In this document: positions 27,197 through 35,936 of the stretch, in pieces
How positions within the stretch are numbered: position 1 is the stretch's first letter
Layout of the letters: each line of letters opens with the position of its first letter
Origin: Nostoc sp. CCCryo 231-06
GTDB taxonomy: Bacteria > Cyanobacteriota > Cyanobacteriia > Cyanobacteriales > Nostocaceae
Assembly (NCBI GenBank): GCA_023522315.1
Contig: JAHCSU010000233.1
Location: 37,017-101,016, forward strand
Direction: 5' to 3'
Length of the DNA: 64,000 nt
The notes under the pieces: model-generated
Database searches by the model: none
Told to the model about the DNA's origin: nothing
The model's input: only the letters and a program-made list of their open reading frames with translations
Position numbers and translations under genes: made by a program

Positions 27197-27580
27197 ATGA
27201 AACCCTTAACGCTCATTGCATATACTGGAGCAGCAGCAGGACTCGCCGCCTTGGGTGTGGCAATGGCGAAGACGAATCCCAGTCAGGTTGAGTATGAAGA
27301 ATATGCAGTGCAACGGCTGACAGAATACTTAAAAACCGATGTGTGCAAAAAAACCACCAATCTCATAGAAAATTTAATTCGTTTTAATTGTGATAAGTTG
27401 GTTGACTCGGCTAACCCGCAAATACAAGAAATTCTTGCCAGGACTACAGAAAGACAAAATTATATTATTTTTAGCATTTACCGTACAGATTTAAAAATAA
27501 ACTCTTGGATACCTTCTTACAAATTTGAAACTGTAGGAGCTTTTGATCAATTTTATACTTACACTGCCGAAGAACAATAA
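27197..27580 (+). CDS. DUF4359 family protein
   Basis: 127 residues from ATG 27197 (MKPLTLIAYTGAAAGLAALG). The N-terminus is a signal peptide or signal anchor, so the body faces the periplasm or lumen. The body contains EYEEYAVQRLTEYLKTDVC and a second Cys in RFNCDKLV, so a disulfide is possible. The family is widespread in cyanobacteria with no assigned function. An in-frame TTG at 27188 is a less likely start. Confidence 0.75.
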   Translation: MKPLTLIAYTGAAAGLAALGVAMAKTNPSQVEYEEYAVQRLTEYLKTDVCKKTTNLIENLIRFNCDKLVDSANPQIQEILARTTERQNYIIFSIYRTDLKINSWIPSYKFETVGAFDQFYTYTAEEQ

Positions 27581-27649
27581 GGCAAGGAGCAGGGGAAGCG
27601 GAAGCTGATAGTCGTCTTGGATGTAGGAATTGAGTAATTTAATTTTTGG

Positions 27650-27957
27650 AGCGGTTCCCATTCACATGGGGTACAACATTATATTGCGAAGTGTAAGGGC
27701 ACGGCAGTGCTCATTGGTGTCAACTTAAGCTAAAAGTCTTTTCAAATCTCGTTTCCAGCCTCTGGCTGGAAATGCTGCTCCTGGCGGCTCTGCCGCCAGC
27801 AAGGGAGGCGGAGCCTCTAGAACAGCATTCCCAGTCTCCGACTGGGAATGAGACAGTCTCTAAAAGCTAGTTATAGACTGGCTTTCACGTTAATTTGACA
27901 CCAATGGGCAGTGCTCTGCCCCTACGGGTGTACCTCACGTAAACGAGAAACGCTATA
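27650..27957. mobile_element. MITE-like element (TATAGCG family) interrupted by a second element
   Basis: The left end GCGGTTCCCATTCACATGGG and right end CGTAAACGAGAAACGCTATA are those of the uninterrupted copies at 37859-37958 and 56453-56559. The interior GTGTAAGGGCACGGCAGTGCT is split by a 195-bp element (27712-27906). No coding capacity, so any transposition would depend on a transposase elsewhere. Confidence 0.75.
27712..27906. mobile_element. 195-bp MITE-like element nested in the TATAGCG element
   Basis: The ends CATTGGTGTCAA and TTGACACCAATG are a perfect 12-bp inverted repeat. The flanks GGCAGTGCT at 27703-27711 and 27907-27915 are an exact 9-bp target duplication. Joining across it recreates the normal interior of the outer element. 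The inside has palindromic blocks (TTCCAGCCTCTGGCTGGAAA) and no gene. The same left end, with one change, is found at 45354. Confidence 0.85.
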
Positions 27958-28186
27958 TTACCACCAGCTTAATATTAATTGACATTTACCCGATGCCTAA
28001 AGCCAGGTTAATCTAAGAAGGCAACTTATTAGATTTTCTCTTTCTGCGACTCGACTTACCCGGAGGAGTTTCCCCACACGTGTGATTTATCGCAAGTTTT
28101 GACACCCTGCAATCTCGACAATTGATTTTATTTTTACCTCTAATTAAAGTCTGCTTAAACTCCTGATTCTAAAATAGGGTGGCTCC

Positions 28187-28342
28187 AATTAAAACAATTC
28201 GCAATTCGCAATGACGCTCGATGACTCGCTACCGCTGCGCTAACGCAATTCGCAATTACGTTTTGTAACGGGGATTTAACCCCGACACAAAACGTGCTGC
28301 CTATAGAGGCAGGGGACTTAAACCCCCAAAGTTTGTTAAAAC
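28187..28342. repeat. long interspersed repeat, copy 1
   Basis: Begins AATTAAAACAATTCGCAATTCG and runs through a block with GGGGATTTAACCCC to GTTTGTTAAAAC. Near-identical DNA is at 45887-46012. This copy carries an extra short repeat (GACGCTCGATGACTCGCTAC) within the GCAATTC run. The rest of the 27958-28447 gap holds no gene that I can see. Confidence 0.8.
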
Positions 28343-28447
28343 CTGATTTTGGTAAGGGAATTATTTACGAAGGTTGTTTACGATTACCCTGCTTCTTTGT
28401 GTTAGCTGTTGCTGTGCTTTAACTTACCTGTTAGCCAGGAGTAAAGA

Positions 28448-30037
28448 ATGGTAGATTACCGGAATTTTGAGCAGTTCCTGCACAGTCGAATGAAACGACG
28501 CAACTTAATTATCGGGGCAGGAGCATTGTCTGGTTTAGCGATCGCTAACCAATTTTCTCATCAAAGAGCGATCGCCATAAGCAGATTTTCAAATTATCCT
28601 TTCACTTTAGGTGTGGCGTCGGGTGAACCCTATCCTACCAGCGTAGTAATCTGGACTCGTCTCGCTCCTGAACCCTTAAACGCAGGTGGAATGCCACCTG
28701 TTAATGTACCAATTCGCTGGGAAGTAGCAACTGATCCCGACATGAGGCGCATTGTCTCTAGAGGTACGGTACTTGCAACTCCAGAACTAGCTCACTCAGT
28801 ACGAGTTGTAGTAGAAGGACTCCAACCTGATACCTGGTACTGGTATCGGTTTCTTGTCGGCCAAGACGCTAGCCCCATTGGTCGCACTCGTACAGCGCCT
28901 TTAGTAAATAGCTACTTAAGTAAATTTAACTTTGCCCTTGTCTCTTGTCAGCACTATGAGCAGGGGTACTTTACTGCCTACAAATATCTGGCCAAAGAAG
29001 ACCTCAGCCTAGTAGTGCATGTTGGCGATTACATCTACGAAGGGGGAATCACAGAAGATCGCCCTAGAAAACACAATGGTTCAGAAATTTTTACTTTAGA
29101 AGATTACCGCAACCGTCACGCCCTCTATAAAACGGATACCAATCTACAAGCAGCTCATGCAGCGTTTCCCTGGATTGTTACCTGGGATGACCATGAGGTG
29201 GAAAACAACTACGCCAACAACATCTCACAAATTGATACTGAACCAGATCAAGACCGAGCAATTTTCCTCCAACGGCGGGCTGTTGCTTATCAAGCTTACT
29301 ACGAACACATGCCACTGCGCCCCTTCTCGCGTCCCGTTGGCCCCGATATGCAACTTTTCCGTCGGCTCTCCTTTGGCAACCTAGCCACCTTCCATGTCCT
29401 AGATACCCGCCAATATCGCACCGATCAGCCCTGTGGTGATGGCACTAAAGAACGTTGCCCAGAAAACTTAGATCCGAATGCAACAATCACCGGTAAGGCG
29501 CAGGAGAATTGGTTATTTGATGGTTTAAATAGTTCAGAGTCGAAGTGGAATGTTTTGGCGCAGCAAGTTCCGATTGCTCAAAGAGATATGACACCAGGAG
29601 AAGGCGGAACTTACAGCATGGATAAATGGGATGGTTATGTGGCTTCGCGCGATCGCCTGATGGCTTTCCTCGGACAGCGCCAGCCCTCTAATCCAGTATC
29701 CTTGGCAGGCGATGTGCATTCCCACTGGGCGATGAACTTGAAGGCTAACTTTGATAACCCAGAATCCGCCACCGTTGGTAGTGAATTCGTATGTTCCTCA
29801 ATTAGCTCCGGTGGTGATGGAGCAGATACTAATCCCACTGTTGAAGCTTACTTACCTGATAACCCACACATTAAGTTTTTCAACAGTCAACGGGGATATG
29901 TTCGCTGTGCGCTGACTCCTACAACCTGGAAGTCAGATTATCTAGTTATGTCAAATGTCACAACCCCATTTGGCACAATTAGTAAACGCGCTTCATTTGT
30001 GGTTGAAGATGGTCGTCCAGAAATACAACAAGCTTAA
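28448..30037 (+). CDS. phoD: PhoD-type alkaline phosphatase
   Basis: 529 residues. AGGAG lies eight bases before the ATG. A twin-arginine-type N-terminus (MKRRNLIIGAGALSGLAIAN, from the internal Met at residue 15) precedes the mature part, so it is secreted folded to the periplasm or outside. Metal-binding motifs of the PhoD fold are VVHVGDYIYEGG, WDDHEVENNYA and LAGDVHSHWA; VSCQHYEQGYFTAYKYLA carries another ligand. It hydrolyses phosphate mono- and diesters using Ca/Fe and is normally induced by phosphate starvation. A Pho box was not identified by eye. A strong terminator follows. Confidence 0.93.
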   Translation: MVDYRNFEQFLHSRMKRRNLIIGAGALSGLAIANQFSHQRAIAISRFSNYPFTLGVASGEPYPTSVVIWTRLAPEPLNAGGMPPVNVPIRWEVATDPDMRRIVSRGTVLATPELAHSVRVVVEGLQPDTWYWYRFLVGQDASPIGRTRTAPLVNSYLSKFNFALVSCQHYEQGYFTAYKYLAKEDLSLVVHVGDYIYEGGITEDRPRKHNGSEIFTLEDYRNRHALYKTDTNLQAAHAAFPWIVTWDDHEVENNYANNISQIDTEPDQDRAIFLQRRAVAYQAYYEHMPLRPFSRPVGPDMQLFRRLSFGNLATFHVLDTRQYRTDQPCGDGTKERCPENLDPNATITGKAQENWLFDGLNSSESKWNVLAQQVPIAQRDMTPGEGGTYSMDKWDGYVASRDRLMAFLGQRQPSNPVSLAGDVHSHWAMNLKANFDNPESATVGSEFVCSSISSGGDGADTNPTVEAYLPDNPHIKFFNSQRGYVRCALTPTTWKSDYLVMSNVTTPFGTISKRASFVVEDGRPEIQQA

Positions 30038-30071
30038 TCATTTAATTCCCAGGTATTGAAACCAGATAATT

Positions 30072-30130
30072 ACAGATGGATACAGATAAATCTTTAGTCT
30101 TTAACTGTATCCATCTGTGTTTTGATTTTC
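30072..30130 (+). terminator. intrinsic terminator after phoD
   Basis: ACAGATGGATACAG and CTGTATCCATCTGT form a perfect 14-bp stem, followed by GTTTTGATTTT. It is 35 bp after the stop codon. Confidence 0.8.
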
Positions 30131-30219
30131 AGAAAAATGTTGCATTTTTTTAAACATCTGTTACATTACTTTACAGACAGTTACAACTGCTACAACACTT
30201 GAACTTTGGAGTTTTACTG

Positions 30220-30399
30220 ATGACAGGTTTTAAGAATCCTGCGCCTATTGTTTCAGAAGATCCTAATGCTGTGCGTTTTGGCTTCACTCCTCAGAGTGAA
30301 AACTGGAACGGTCGTCTTGCGATGATTGGTTTTCTATCTGCGATTTTGATTGAAGCTTTTTCTGGTCAAGGCTTACTCCATTTCTGGGGCATCATCTAA
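30220..30399 (+). CDS. high-light-inducible protein (Hli/SCP)
   Basis: 59 residues from ATG 30220 ([20 protein letters not shown]). The single transmembrane helix carries the chlorophyll-binding LHC motif [20 protein letters not shown]. It is a thylakoid protein that binds chlorophyll and carotenoid and protects photosystem assembly under high light or other stress. Length is typical. It is a single gene with a hairpin after it. Confidence 0.93.
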   Translation: MTGFKNPAPIVSEDPNAVRFGFTPQSENWNGRLAMIGFLSAILIEAFSGQGLLHFWGII

Positions 30400-30412
30400 A
30401 TTGATCCTAAGA

Positions 30413-30434
30413 GGGTAGCACAGCCGTGCTACCC
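30413..30434 (+). terminator. hairpin after the Hli gene
   Basis: GGGTAGCAC and GTGCTACCC form a 9-bp stem with loop AGCC, 14 bp after the stop. The following TTAACTG is only weakly T-rich. Confidence 0.6.
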
Positions 30435-30572
30435 TTAACTGTCAGTCCACGCAAGTAATTTGTTTCTAACCGATGGTAGTTGTTGGAATTGGTGCAAAAT
30501 ATCAGATTTTTCCGGTTTAGCCAAAATATAAGTGAATAATTACTTTACATTGAATATGTATAGCTAAAACTC

Positions 30573-30896
30573 ATGGAAATACCCCAACGCGTATCAGTCC
30601 GCTACAAAGACGCGTCCTTCAACAGTAATGAAATCCGTTTGAGAACTCTTCGGCTTGGGTTACAGATATGGGAAGAACAAACCAAACCTAGAAAAACAGA
30701 GCTTTATCAGTTTATATCGTCTTGCTTGAAACAAGTTGACCGCCAAGATCGTTTTATGTTTTCTCTGCTGTTCATAGAATTAACAGACCTCATACGCAAT
30801 TCTTCGCTGGAAAGGGAAACGAAAGAGGTTTTGATTAAAACAGCTTTTAGGGAGTTTGCTTGTGCGATAACAGACTTTGAAGACGTTGCCAAGTAA
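30573..30896 (+). CDS. hypothetical protein, helical
   Basis: 107 residues. I do not recognise a family. It is charged and probably all-helical (NEIRLRTLRLGLQIWEEQTK, RQDRFMFSLLFIELTDLI, SSLERETKEVLIKTAFREFA). There is no signal or membrane segment. It lies between the Hli gene and the CRISPR leader region. Composition and codon use look genuine. Confidence 0.6.
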   Translation: MEIPQRVSVRYKDASFNSNEIRLRTLRLGLQIWEEQTKPRKTELYQFISSCLKQVDRQDRFMFSLLFIELTDLIRNSSLERETKEVLIKTAFREFACAITDFEDVAK

Positions 30897-30984
30897 GGTT
30901 AGCCAGCCAACCTAATTAAGTAGGATATTTATTAAGTAAGCAGCTAAGTAAGCAGCTTTTCCATTAGATTATTTTTTTCGCTGA

Positions 30985-31212
30985 ATGCGCGGATGGGTAG
31001 GTGTTCGGGAAGGAGTGAGTACAACAATGGCTGAATTGCCCTATATGCAAGAACTTGAGAGCGTTAGTATTTCTAAACCATCCGCGCACTTTATGGGGAC
31101 TAGTTTTCAGCCATTTGCCTCTAGCCAAATCACAACTCCTCGTGTTATGATTTTTGCATTCGCGCAACCGAACCTTGAAAACCAAATAGAGCGAGACTTT
31201 CAGAAGCCAGCT
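30985..31212 (+). promoter_or_regulatory. probable CRISPR leader
   Basis: The DNA directly before the first repeat, on the side opposite the degenerate terminal repeat. A reading frame runs through it but looks accidental. The section GAACCTTGAAAACCAAATAG just before the array resembles what I recall of cyanobacterial leaders. The assignment rests mainly on repeat orientation and polarity. Confidence 0.5.
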
Positions 31213-31658
31213 ATTGCAATTACCTAAAATCCCTATTAGGGATTGAAACTACCCGCAGGTGGCAACTATCTCAGGTATCTTTATTGCAATTACCTAAAAT
31301 CCCTATTAGGGATTGAAACTTTGCGCAGACTACTACAACTACCAGCCCTGCTGGGGATTGCAATTACCTAAAATCCCTATTAGGGATTGAAACCAATTCC
31401 CCCCAGAGGATTACCTCTGGGGGGAAATTGCAATTACCTAAAATCCCTATTAGGGATTGAAACGTATCGGAAAAAGACGATATTTTAACTCCTCTGATTG
31501 CAATTACCTAAAATCCCTATTAGGGATTGAAACGAAATTATTAGACGATATGAGCCTGACGCAGAGATGGCTGTAATTGCAATTACCTAAAATCCCTATT
31601 AGGGATTGAAACTAGCTTTTTGGGAACTTGACGGTCAAACAGGATTGCAATTACCTAA
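31213..31658 (+). CRISPR. CRISPR array, six repeats plus a truncated terminal repeat
   Basis: Six identical 37-bp repeats start at 31213, 31283, 31357, 31427, 31497 and 31576. Each starts ATTGCAATTACC and ends AGGGATTGAAAC, with an internal stem AATCCCTA/TAGGGATT. A seventh keeps only its first 15 bases (31644-31658). Spacers are 33, 37, 33, 33, 42 and 31 bp and differ from one another. The 3' end GAAAC is the usual crRNA tag side, so transcription is left to right. No cas gene lies in the window. The third spacer (31394-31426) is itself a near-perfect hairpin. Confidence 0.92.
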
Positions 31659-31777
31659 GCGCTAGCTGCAACGGGCAACTCTTGGAGACGCTACGCGATC
31701 GCATCAACAAAGTAAAATCCCCACACTTGAGGCAGGGACTACAGGCTGACTCTAAGCAACTATTAATACAAGATCAA

Positions 31778-32041
31778 CTAAGATACTTTCGGTTGTTGCC
31801 ATAGGATGAGTTTCAATTCAGAGCAGTAGCAACCCCCACCATTAATTTCTCCTTCGTGATCAGCTAGCCAATCATAAATTTGTGTAGCTTTTGCTAATGC
31901 CACTTTTTCTGATCGATAAAGCTGAGGAGTAGGACAGTAGGCTTGTCCATTGATGTGTATAGCTGCAATTTGCCAATAATCGCTCTCTGGTACAACTTCT
32001 AAAAACCCGTTACTGTAAGGCTGGATTATTCCTATGTTCAT
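31778..32041 (-). CDS. hypothetical protein
   Basis: 87 residues, family not recognised. It reads MNIGIIQPYSNGFLEVVPES, then WQIAAIHINGQAYCPTPQ and a helical acidic part (EKVALAKATQIYDWLADHEG), with a CYC motif near the end. No membrane segment. It sits right after the CRISPR array on the opposite strand. Confidence 0.6.
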   Translation of the reverse strand: MNIGIIQPYSNGFLEVVPESDYWQIAAIHINGQAYCPTPQLYRSEKVALAKATQIYDWLADHEGEINGGGCYCSELKLILWQQPKVS

Positions 32042-32333
32042 CTACAACCATCAAACTTTAAAATGAAGACCATAACAAAGTCGATACCAGCCAATTCTTC
32101 TAAGTCAAAGCTGGAATCACCAGGAAATGCAGTAGCAACCCCTGCTAATGATTGTGGGTTCGTAGTCAATGAAAATCTGAATGATTAGTCACTTTTTGGC
32201 TTGATTCCGCTATTGGCAGCAATAATGGTAAGAGAAATAGCACAAACTGGGCTTTAAACTTTCAGTTACCCTGAATGACTCAAGTATGGTTACACTACCG
32301 ACATAGTAATCACTGTTGGTGGAATACCGAGCG

Positions 32334-33659
32334 ATGTATAGAAATGCTAAAAGATTGACTGCTATTTTTCTGTTGGTTTTTCTGTTGATTGTTTCTATCA
32401 ACTTTGCAGTAATTGCTCAAGATAGTTCAGATGGCCCTTCTGTAAATTTTGCGCCTCAGCTATGTTCAGTGCCTCCTGGACTGAAAACTCAACAAGTCAT
32501 TGCCGACAATCGTAGTAACGAAGTTAAAATGGGCGATCGCATTAGGATAAAAGTTGAAGGATTATCAGCAGCGACCAGAAAAGCAACGCCTAATGCCACC
32601 AATTCATTTGATCCTCGACAATTAGTGTTGTACCTGGATGGCTATGAACTAGAGGATGTCCACGGAGAACCAGTCATCGTTAAGGTTGTGGGTAAAGATC
32701 AAAAGACAGTTCTTCAGGATGATTGGTTAGCCTTTCGACTTGAACGCACCGACTCGTCTCAAGCTGCATGGAATGCGCTTCTTGGTAGACCAAGCAGATA
32801 CAGTATTAACGTGATAGCGGGAGTAGGCTGTCCCAAAAAGCTTGCAATTCCGGTGAGCGATGGTTTCCCACTTCCTCAATTAACAATAGTTCTGTTTTCG
32901 TGGCGATTTTGGCTATGTCTGCTTTTACTTGTGGCTATTGTATTAATGTTCGTTAGGTATTGCCGAAACACTCTTCGTAGCTCTGGAATAGAAGGCGTTT
33001 ACTGTCAAAAAGAGGTGATTGGTGGCCAGGAACTGTTGATTACAGAAAAGGCTAATCTTAAAAACGAATATCGTAAAAGTCGAATTGCTCAATTTTTTCT
33101 TGGCAGAAAAAAATTGAACAAAAACCCGTTCAGTCTATCGATATCTCAACTTGCTTTTTGGACATTTCTGATTTTTGGTTCTTACCTGATTATCTATGGC
33201 ATAACAGGAGACTATACGAATATTTTGACTCAACAATCACTAATATTATTGGGAATCAATTCTGTAACTACCGTTGGTACTTCGTTAATTGATGGGCAGG
33301 GGAATGAGAAGAAGAAAAAAGGTAGTCAACGCGTTTCTGAAGGTTTTTTCTACGATATATTATCGGACATTAATGGAGTCAACTTTCATCGGTTCCAAAC
33401 ATTTATTTGGACACTTGCGCTCGGACTATTCTTTGTTTGGGAAGTCCTTAAAAATCTGGCAATGCCGGAATTTGATGAAACACTTCTTACACTACAAGGA
33501 ATCAGTGCCGCAACATATCTTGGGCTTAGAGGGCAAGAGCAGCATGGTATGATAAAAGAGCCAGAATCTACATCCACAGAAGATAATTCATCTGAACAAC
33601 CGCTTCTACCAGAACAAGACAATCCACCACAGAGCGATTCATCGATTCCTGTTCGCTAA
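32334..33659 (+). CDS. membrane protein of unknown family
   Basis: 441 residues from ATG 32334 (MYRNAKRLTAIFLLVFLLIV). A signal peptide or first helix (residues 8-28) leads to a beta-rich outside domain of about 160 residues, with two Cys (PQLCSVPPG and VGCPKK) and a line reading QLVLYLDGYELEDVHGEPVI. A helix at about 190-210 (FWLCLLLLVAIVLMFVRY), a cytoplasmic stretch, then three more helices (LAFWTFLIFGSYLIIYGI, QSLILLGINSVTTVGTSLI, FIWTLALGLFFVWEVLKN) follow. The tail is polar. I know no function. Upstream, a region of about 290 bp has nothing recognisable. Confidence 0.7.
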   Translation: MYRNAKRLTAIFLLVFLLIVSINFAVIAQDSSDGPSVNFAPQLCSVPPGLKTQQVIADNRSNEVKMGDRIRIKVEGLSAATRKATPNATNSFDPRQLVLYLDGYELEDVHGEPVIVKVVGKDQKTVLQDDWLAFRLERTDSSQAAWNALLGRPSRYSINVIAGVGCPKKLAIPVSDGFPLPQLTIVLFSWRFWLCLLLLVAIVLMFVRYCRNTLRSSGIEGVYCQKEVIGGQELLITEKANLKNEYRKSRIAQFFLGRKKLNKNPFSLSISQLAFWTFLIFGSYLIIYGITGDYTNILTQQSLILLGINSVTTVGTSLIDGQGNEKKKKGSQRVSEGFFYDILSDINGVNFHRFQTFIWTLALGLFFVWEVLKNLAMPEFDETLLTLQGISAATYLGLRGQEQHGMIKEPESTSTEDNSSEQPLLPEQDNPPQSDSSIPVR

Positions 33660-34238
33660 ATCCTAGATGTTGAATCTTTAGCTGCGTACCCGGCCAATCT
33701 AAGGAATGTGAATTAAATAAAATGCAAAACTTCATTCTGTATCTAGCTTCCCTCTCCTTTATAAAAAGAGGGATTGAGGGTGAGGTAAGCCAAGGAGATA
33801 AATTGTATGTTATTTAATTCTTATTTAGGACTTACACAAAATACCTCTCAAACTCTTATTCCTCCGTGTTCTCTGTGTCTCTGTGGTAGCCTGCGGCAAG
33901 CCGCTTTGCGTCTACGATTTTCCGTTACCTGTGCGTAAGTCCTATTATTCCTAAGCGATCGCACTCGCACTCGCACTATCTTGTTATCCCTTTTCTTTAT
34001 GAAGCTGCGCCAAATCTCTTAATTTTTTATTTCTTGGCGTACTTGGCGCTCTTGGCGGTAGCCTGCGGCAAGCTGCTTCTCTACGAACGCGAACAGCCTG
34101 TCGCAGACAGACGCTCTCGCGTTTGCCTCTACGTTCTTTATTCCTTGCACTATCGGCGCATCTTCATACAGAATTGGTATTTAGCAAAGGCAATAATTTC
34201 ATACATCACGATCAACTAGATTTACAATCATACTTTGT
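33660..34238. other. intergenic repeat-rich region
   Basis: Contains repeat families that recur in the window: TCTCTGTGGTAGCCTGCGGC and its variant CTTGGCGGTAGCCTGCGGC (about 33880 and 34050), HIP1 sites, and a palindromic fragment. Open frames here consist only of repeat DNA. No gene is seen. Confidence 0.6.
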
Positions 34239-35933
34239 ATGGTAGTTCACCACACACTTTCAGATTTCATCGACTGCGATTTTCCAATAAGTAGCTCATC
34301 TCCTAGTTATTGGTACGAGGGGCGTTGTCTCCAAAGTGGCGTAGGCGCAACCCGTCGTAGACATCGCCTAAAATTACCCCGCACCTCAATATCCGAAGCG
34401 ATCGCTCACGGACTCATGCAACAACTTGCCAAAAATGACTGTTATTCTCATGAAGGCAAGATGTATGGAATACTATTAGTTGAACTGCCTAATGGCGAAC
34501 AAAGGGTACTCAAAGCCTTCTCCGGTCTTTTGAATGGTTGCAGTGTAGTTGAGGGTTGGGTTCCACCAATTCCAGGACGAGACGAAGTTGCTTTGGAGGA
34601 AGCCCGGACTTTGGCACAGTTGGACGCGATTAAGCAGGAACTCTTTACCTTAAGGCAACTAACCGAACGCCAGCAGTATGAAACCCTGTCTAATGAATTT
34701 GAGCAACAATTGCAAGCAATGAGCGATCGCCATCGCCATTGCAAACATCAACGACAGGAAAAACGTCAGCAAATCTGCAATACACTTACAAAAGAAGCAC
34801 TCACGATTGGCCTTGAACAACTCGACGAAGAGAGTCGTCAGCAGGGAATTGAGCGGCGACAACTTAAACGCCAGCAAAATGCCGTATTACAGCCTCTTCA
34901 ACAGTTAATTGCAGCAACAGATGCGCGAATTAGCGAACTGAAACAACAGCGTAAAGCACTGTCCCGTCAATTACAAGCTCAGATGCACGCTACCTACAGC
35001 CTGACTAATTTTTCCGGGCGATCGCTATCATTACAGCAATTGATGCCAGGAGGTTTGCCCACTGGCACAGGAGACTGTTGTGCCCCAAAACTGCTCCATT
35101 ATGCGGCAACACATAATCTAAAACCACTGGCAATGGCAGAATTTTGGTGGGGTGCGTCTTCAGTAAATCAAGATAAAATCCAGGGAAAATTTTATGGAGC
35201 ATGTGCCGAGCGATGCCAGCCATTGATGGGGTTTTTGCTCTCAGGCTTGAAACCTAAACCCTCAGCCCTCTCCCCTGCTAGGGGAGAGGTTGGGGGAGAG
35301 GTCACTTTACCCATTATTTATGAAGATGAATGGCTGATTGCTGTGAACAAACCTGCTGGATTACTTTCGGTGCCTGGTCGTTATAGCGATCGCCAAGATA
35401 GTGTTTTGAGTCGCTTACGTCATCTGTTACCTGATGGGATGGCGCTTGCATCTGTGCATCGCCTAGATCAGGAAACTTCTGGGATTTTGTTGTTAGCACG
35501 CGATCGCCAAACCCATCGGCAAATTAGCCAGCAGTTTCAGCAACGCCAGGTTCACAAGGTTTATGAAGCCATACTTTCCGGTGCTGTGACAGTTGAGCGA
35601 GGTAAAATTGAACTGCCATTGTGGGGAGATCCTGAAAATCGTCCTTATCAAAAAGTAGATTGGCAGCACGGTAAACCCAGCTTGACACACTTCCGGGTAA
35701 TGGCAAGAGGACAAGATTGCACCCGCCTAGAATTTACGCCGCTAACAGGGCGCACTCATCAATTAAGGGTTCATGCGGCTGATGCGCGAGGACTTGGGGT
35801 AACTATTTTAGGCGATCGCCTTTATGGATGCTGTGCAGTTACCAGTCGCTTACATCTGCACGCTAGGGAACTTCGCTTCGAGCATCCGCAGTCAGAAAAA
35901 ACCCTTCATTTACAAGCAATTACACCTTTTTAA
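34239..35933 (+). CDS. RluA-family pseudouridine synthase with long N-terminal extension
   Basis: 564 residues. About 330 N-terminal residues include a Gln/Arg-rich coiled coil (EFEQQLQAMSDRHRHCKHQR). The catalytic domain starts at IIYEDEWLIAVNKPAGLLSV; the catalytic Asp is in SVHRLDQETSGILLLARD, and TPLTGRTHQLRVHA is the second conserved block. It converts uridines in rRNA or tRNA to pseudouridine. Two interspersed repeats lie in frame: 34338-34367 (GVGATRRRHR) and 35258-35300 (PSALSPARGEVGGEV), the latter at the start of the catalytic domain. A damaged partial copy of the 3' end is at 38056. Its stop is 3 bp from the stop of the convergent oxidase gene. Confidence 0.88.
   Translation: MVVHHTLSDFIDCDFPISSSSPSYWYEGRCLQSGVGATRRRHRLKLPRTSISEAIAHGLMQQLAKNDCYSHEGKMYGILLVELPNGEQRVLKAFSGLLNGCSVVEGWVPPIPGRDEVALEEARTLAQLDAIKQELFTLRQLTERQQYETLSNEFEQQLQAMSDRHRHCKHQRQEKRQQICNTLTKEALTIGLEQLDEESRQQGIERRQLKRQQNAVLQPLQQLIAATDARISELKQQRKALSRQLQAQMHATYSLTNFSGRSLSLQQLMPGGLPTGTGDCCAPKLLHYAATHNLKPLAMAEFWWGASSVNQDKIQGKFYGACAERCQPLMGFLLSGLKPKPSALSPARGEVGGEVTLPIIYEDEWLIAVNKPAGLLSVPGRYSDRQDSVLSRLRHLLPDGMALASVHRLDQETSGILLLARDRQTHRQISQQFQQRQVHKVYEAILSGAVTVERGKIELPLWGDPENRPYQKVDWQHGKPSLTHFRVMARGQDCTRLEFTPLTGRTHQLRVHAADARGLGVTILGDRLYGCCAVTSRLHLHARELRFEHPQSEKTLHLQAITPF
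34338..34367. repeat. short interspersed repeat inside the pseudouridine synthase gene
   Basis: GGCGTAGGCGCAACCCGTCG then TAGACATCGC, the reverse complement of the motif at 1294-1322. It keeps the frame and codes a basic stretch. Confidence 0.6.
35258..35300. repeat. palindromic repeat inside the pseudouridine synthase gene
   Basis: CCCTCTCCCC-TGCTA-GGGGAGAGG hairpin with a further GGGGGAGAG, a common intergenic palindrome type in this genome (compare 61421-61515). It keeps the frame. Confidence 0.65.
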
Positions 35934-35936
35934 TGT

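Noticed and set aside
30985-31227. 80-codon frame immediately before and into the first CRISPR repeat
   Set aside because: It runs into the repeat itself, and the region is better explained as the leader of the array.
34034-34219. 61-codon open frame before the pseudouridine synthase gene
   Set aside because: It consists almost entirely of interspersed repeat DNA (CTTGGCGGTAGCCTGCGGC) and has no protein-like pattern.
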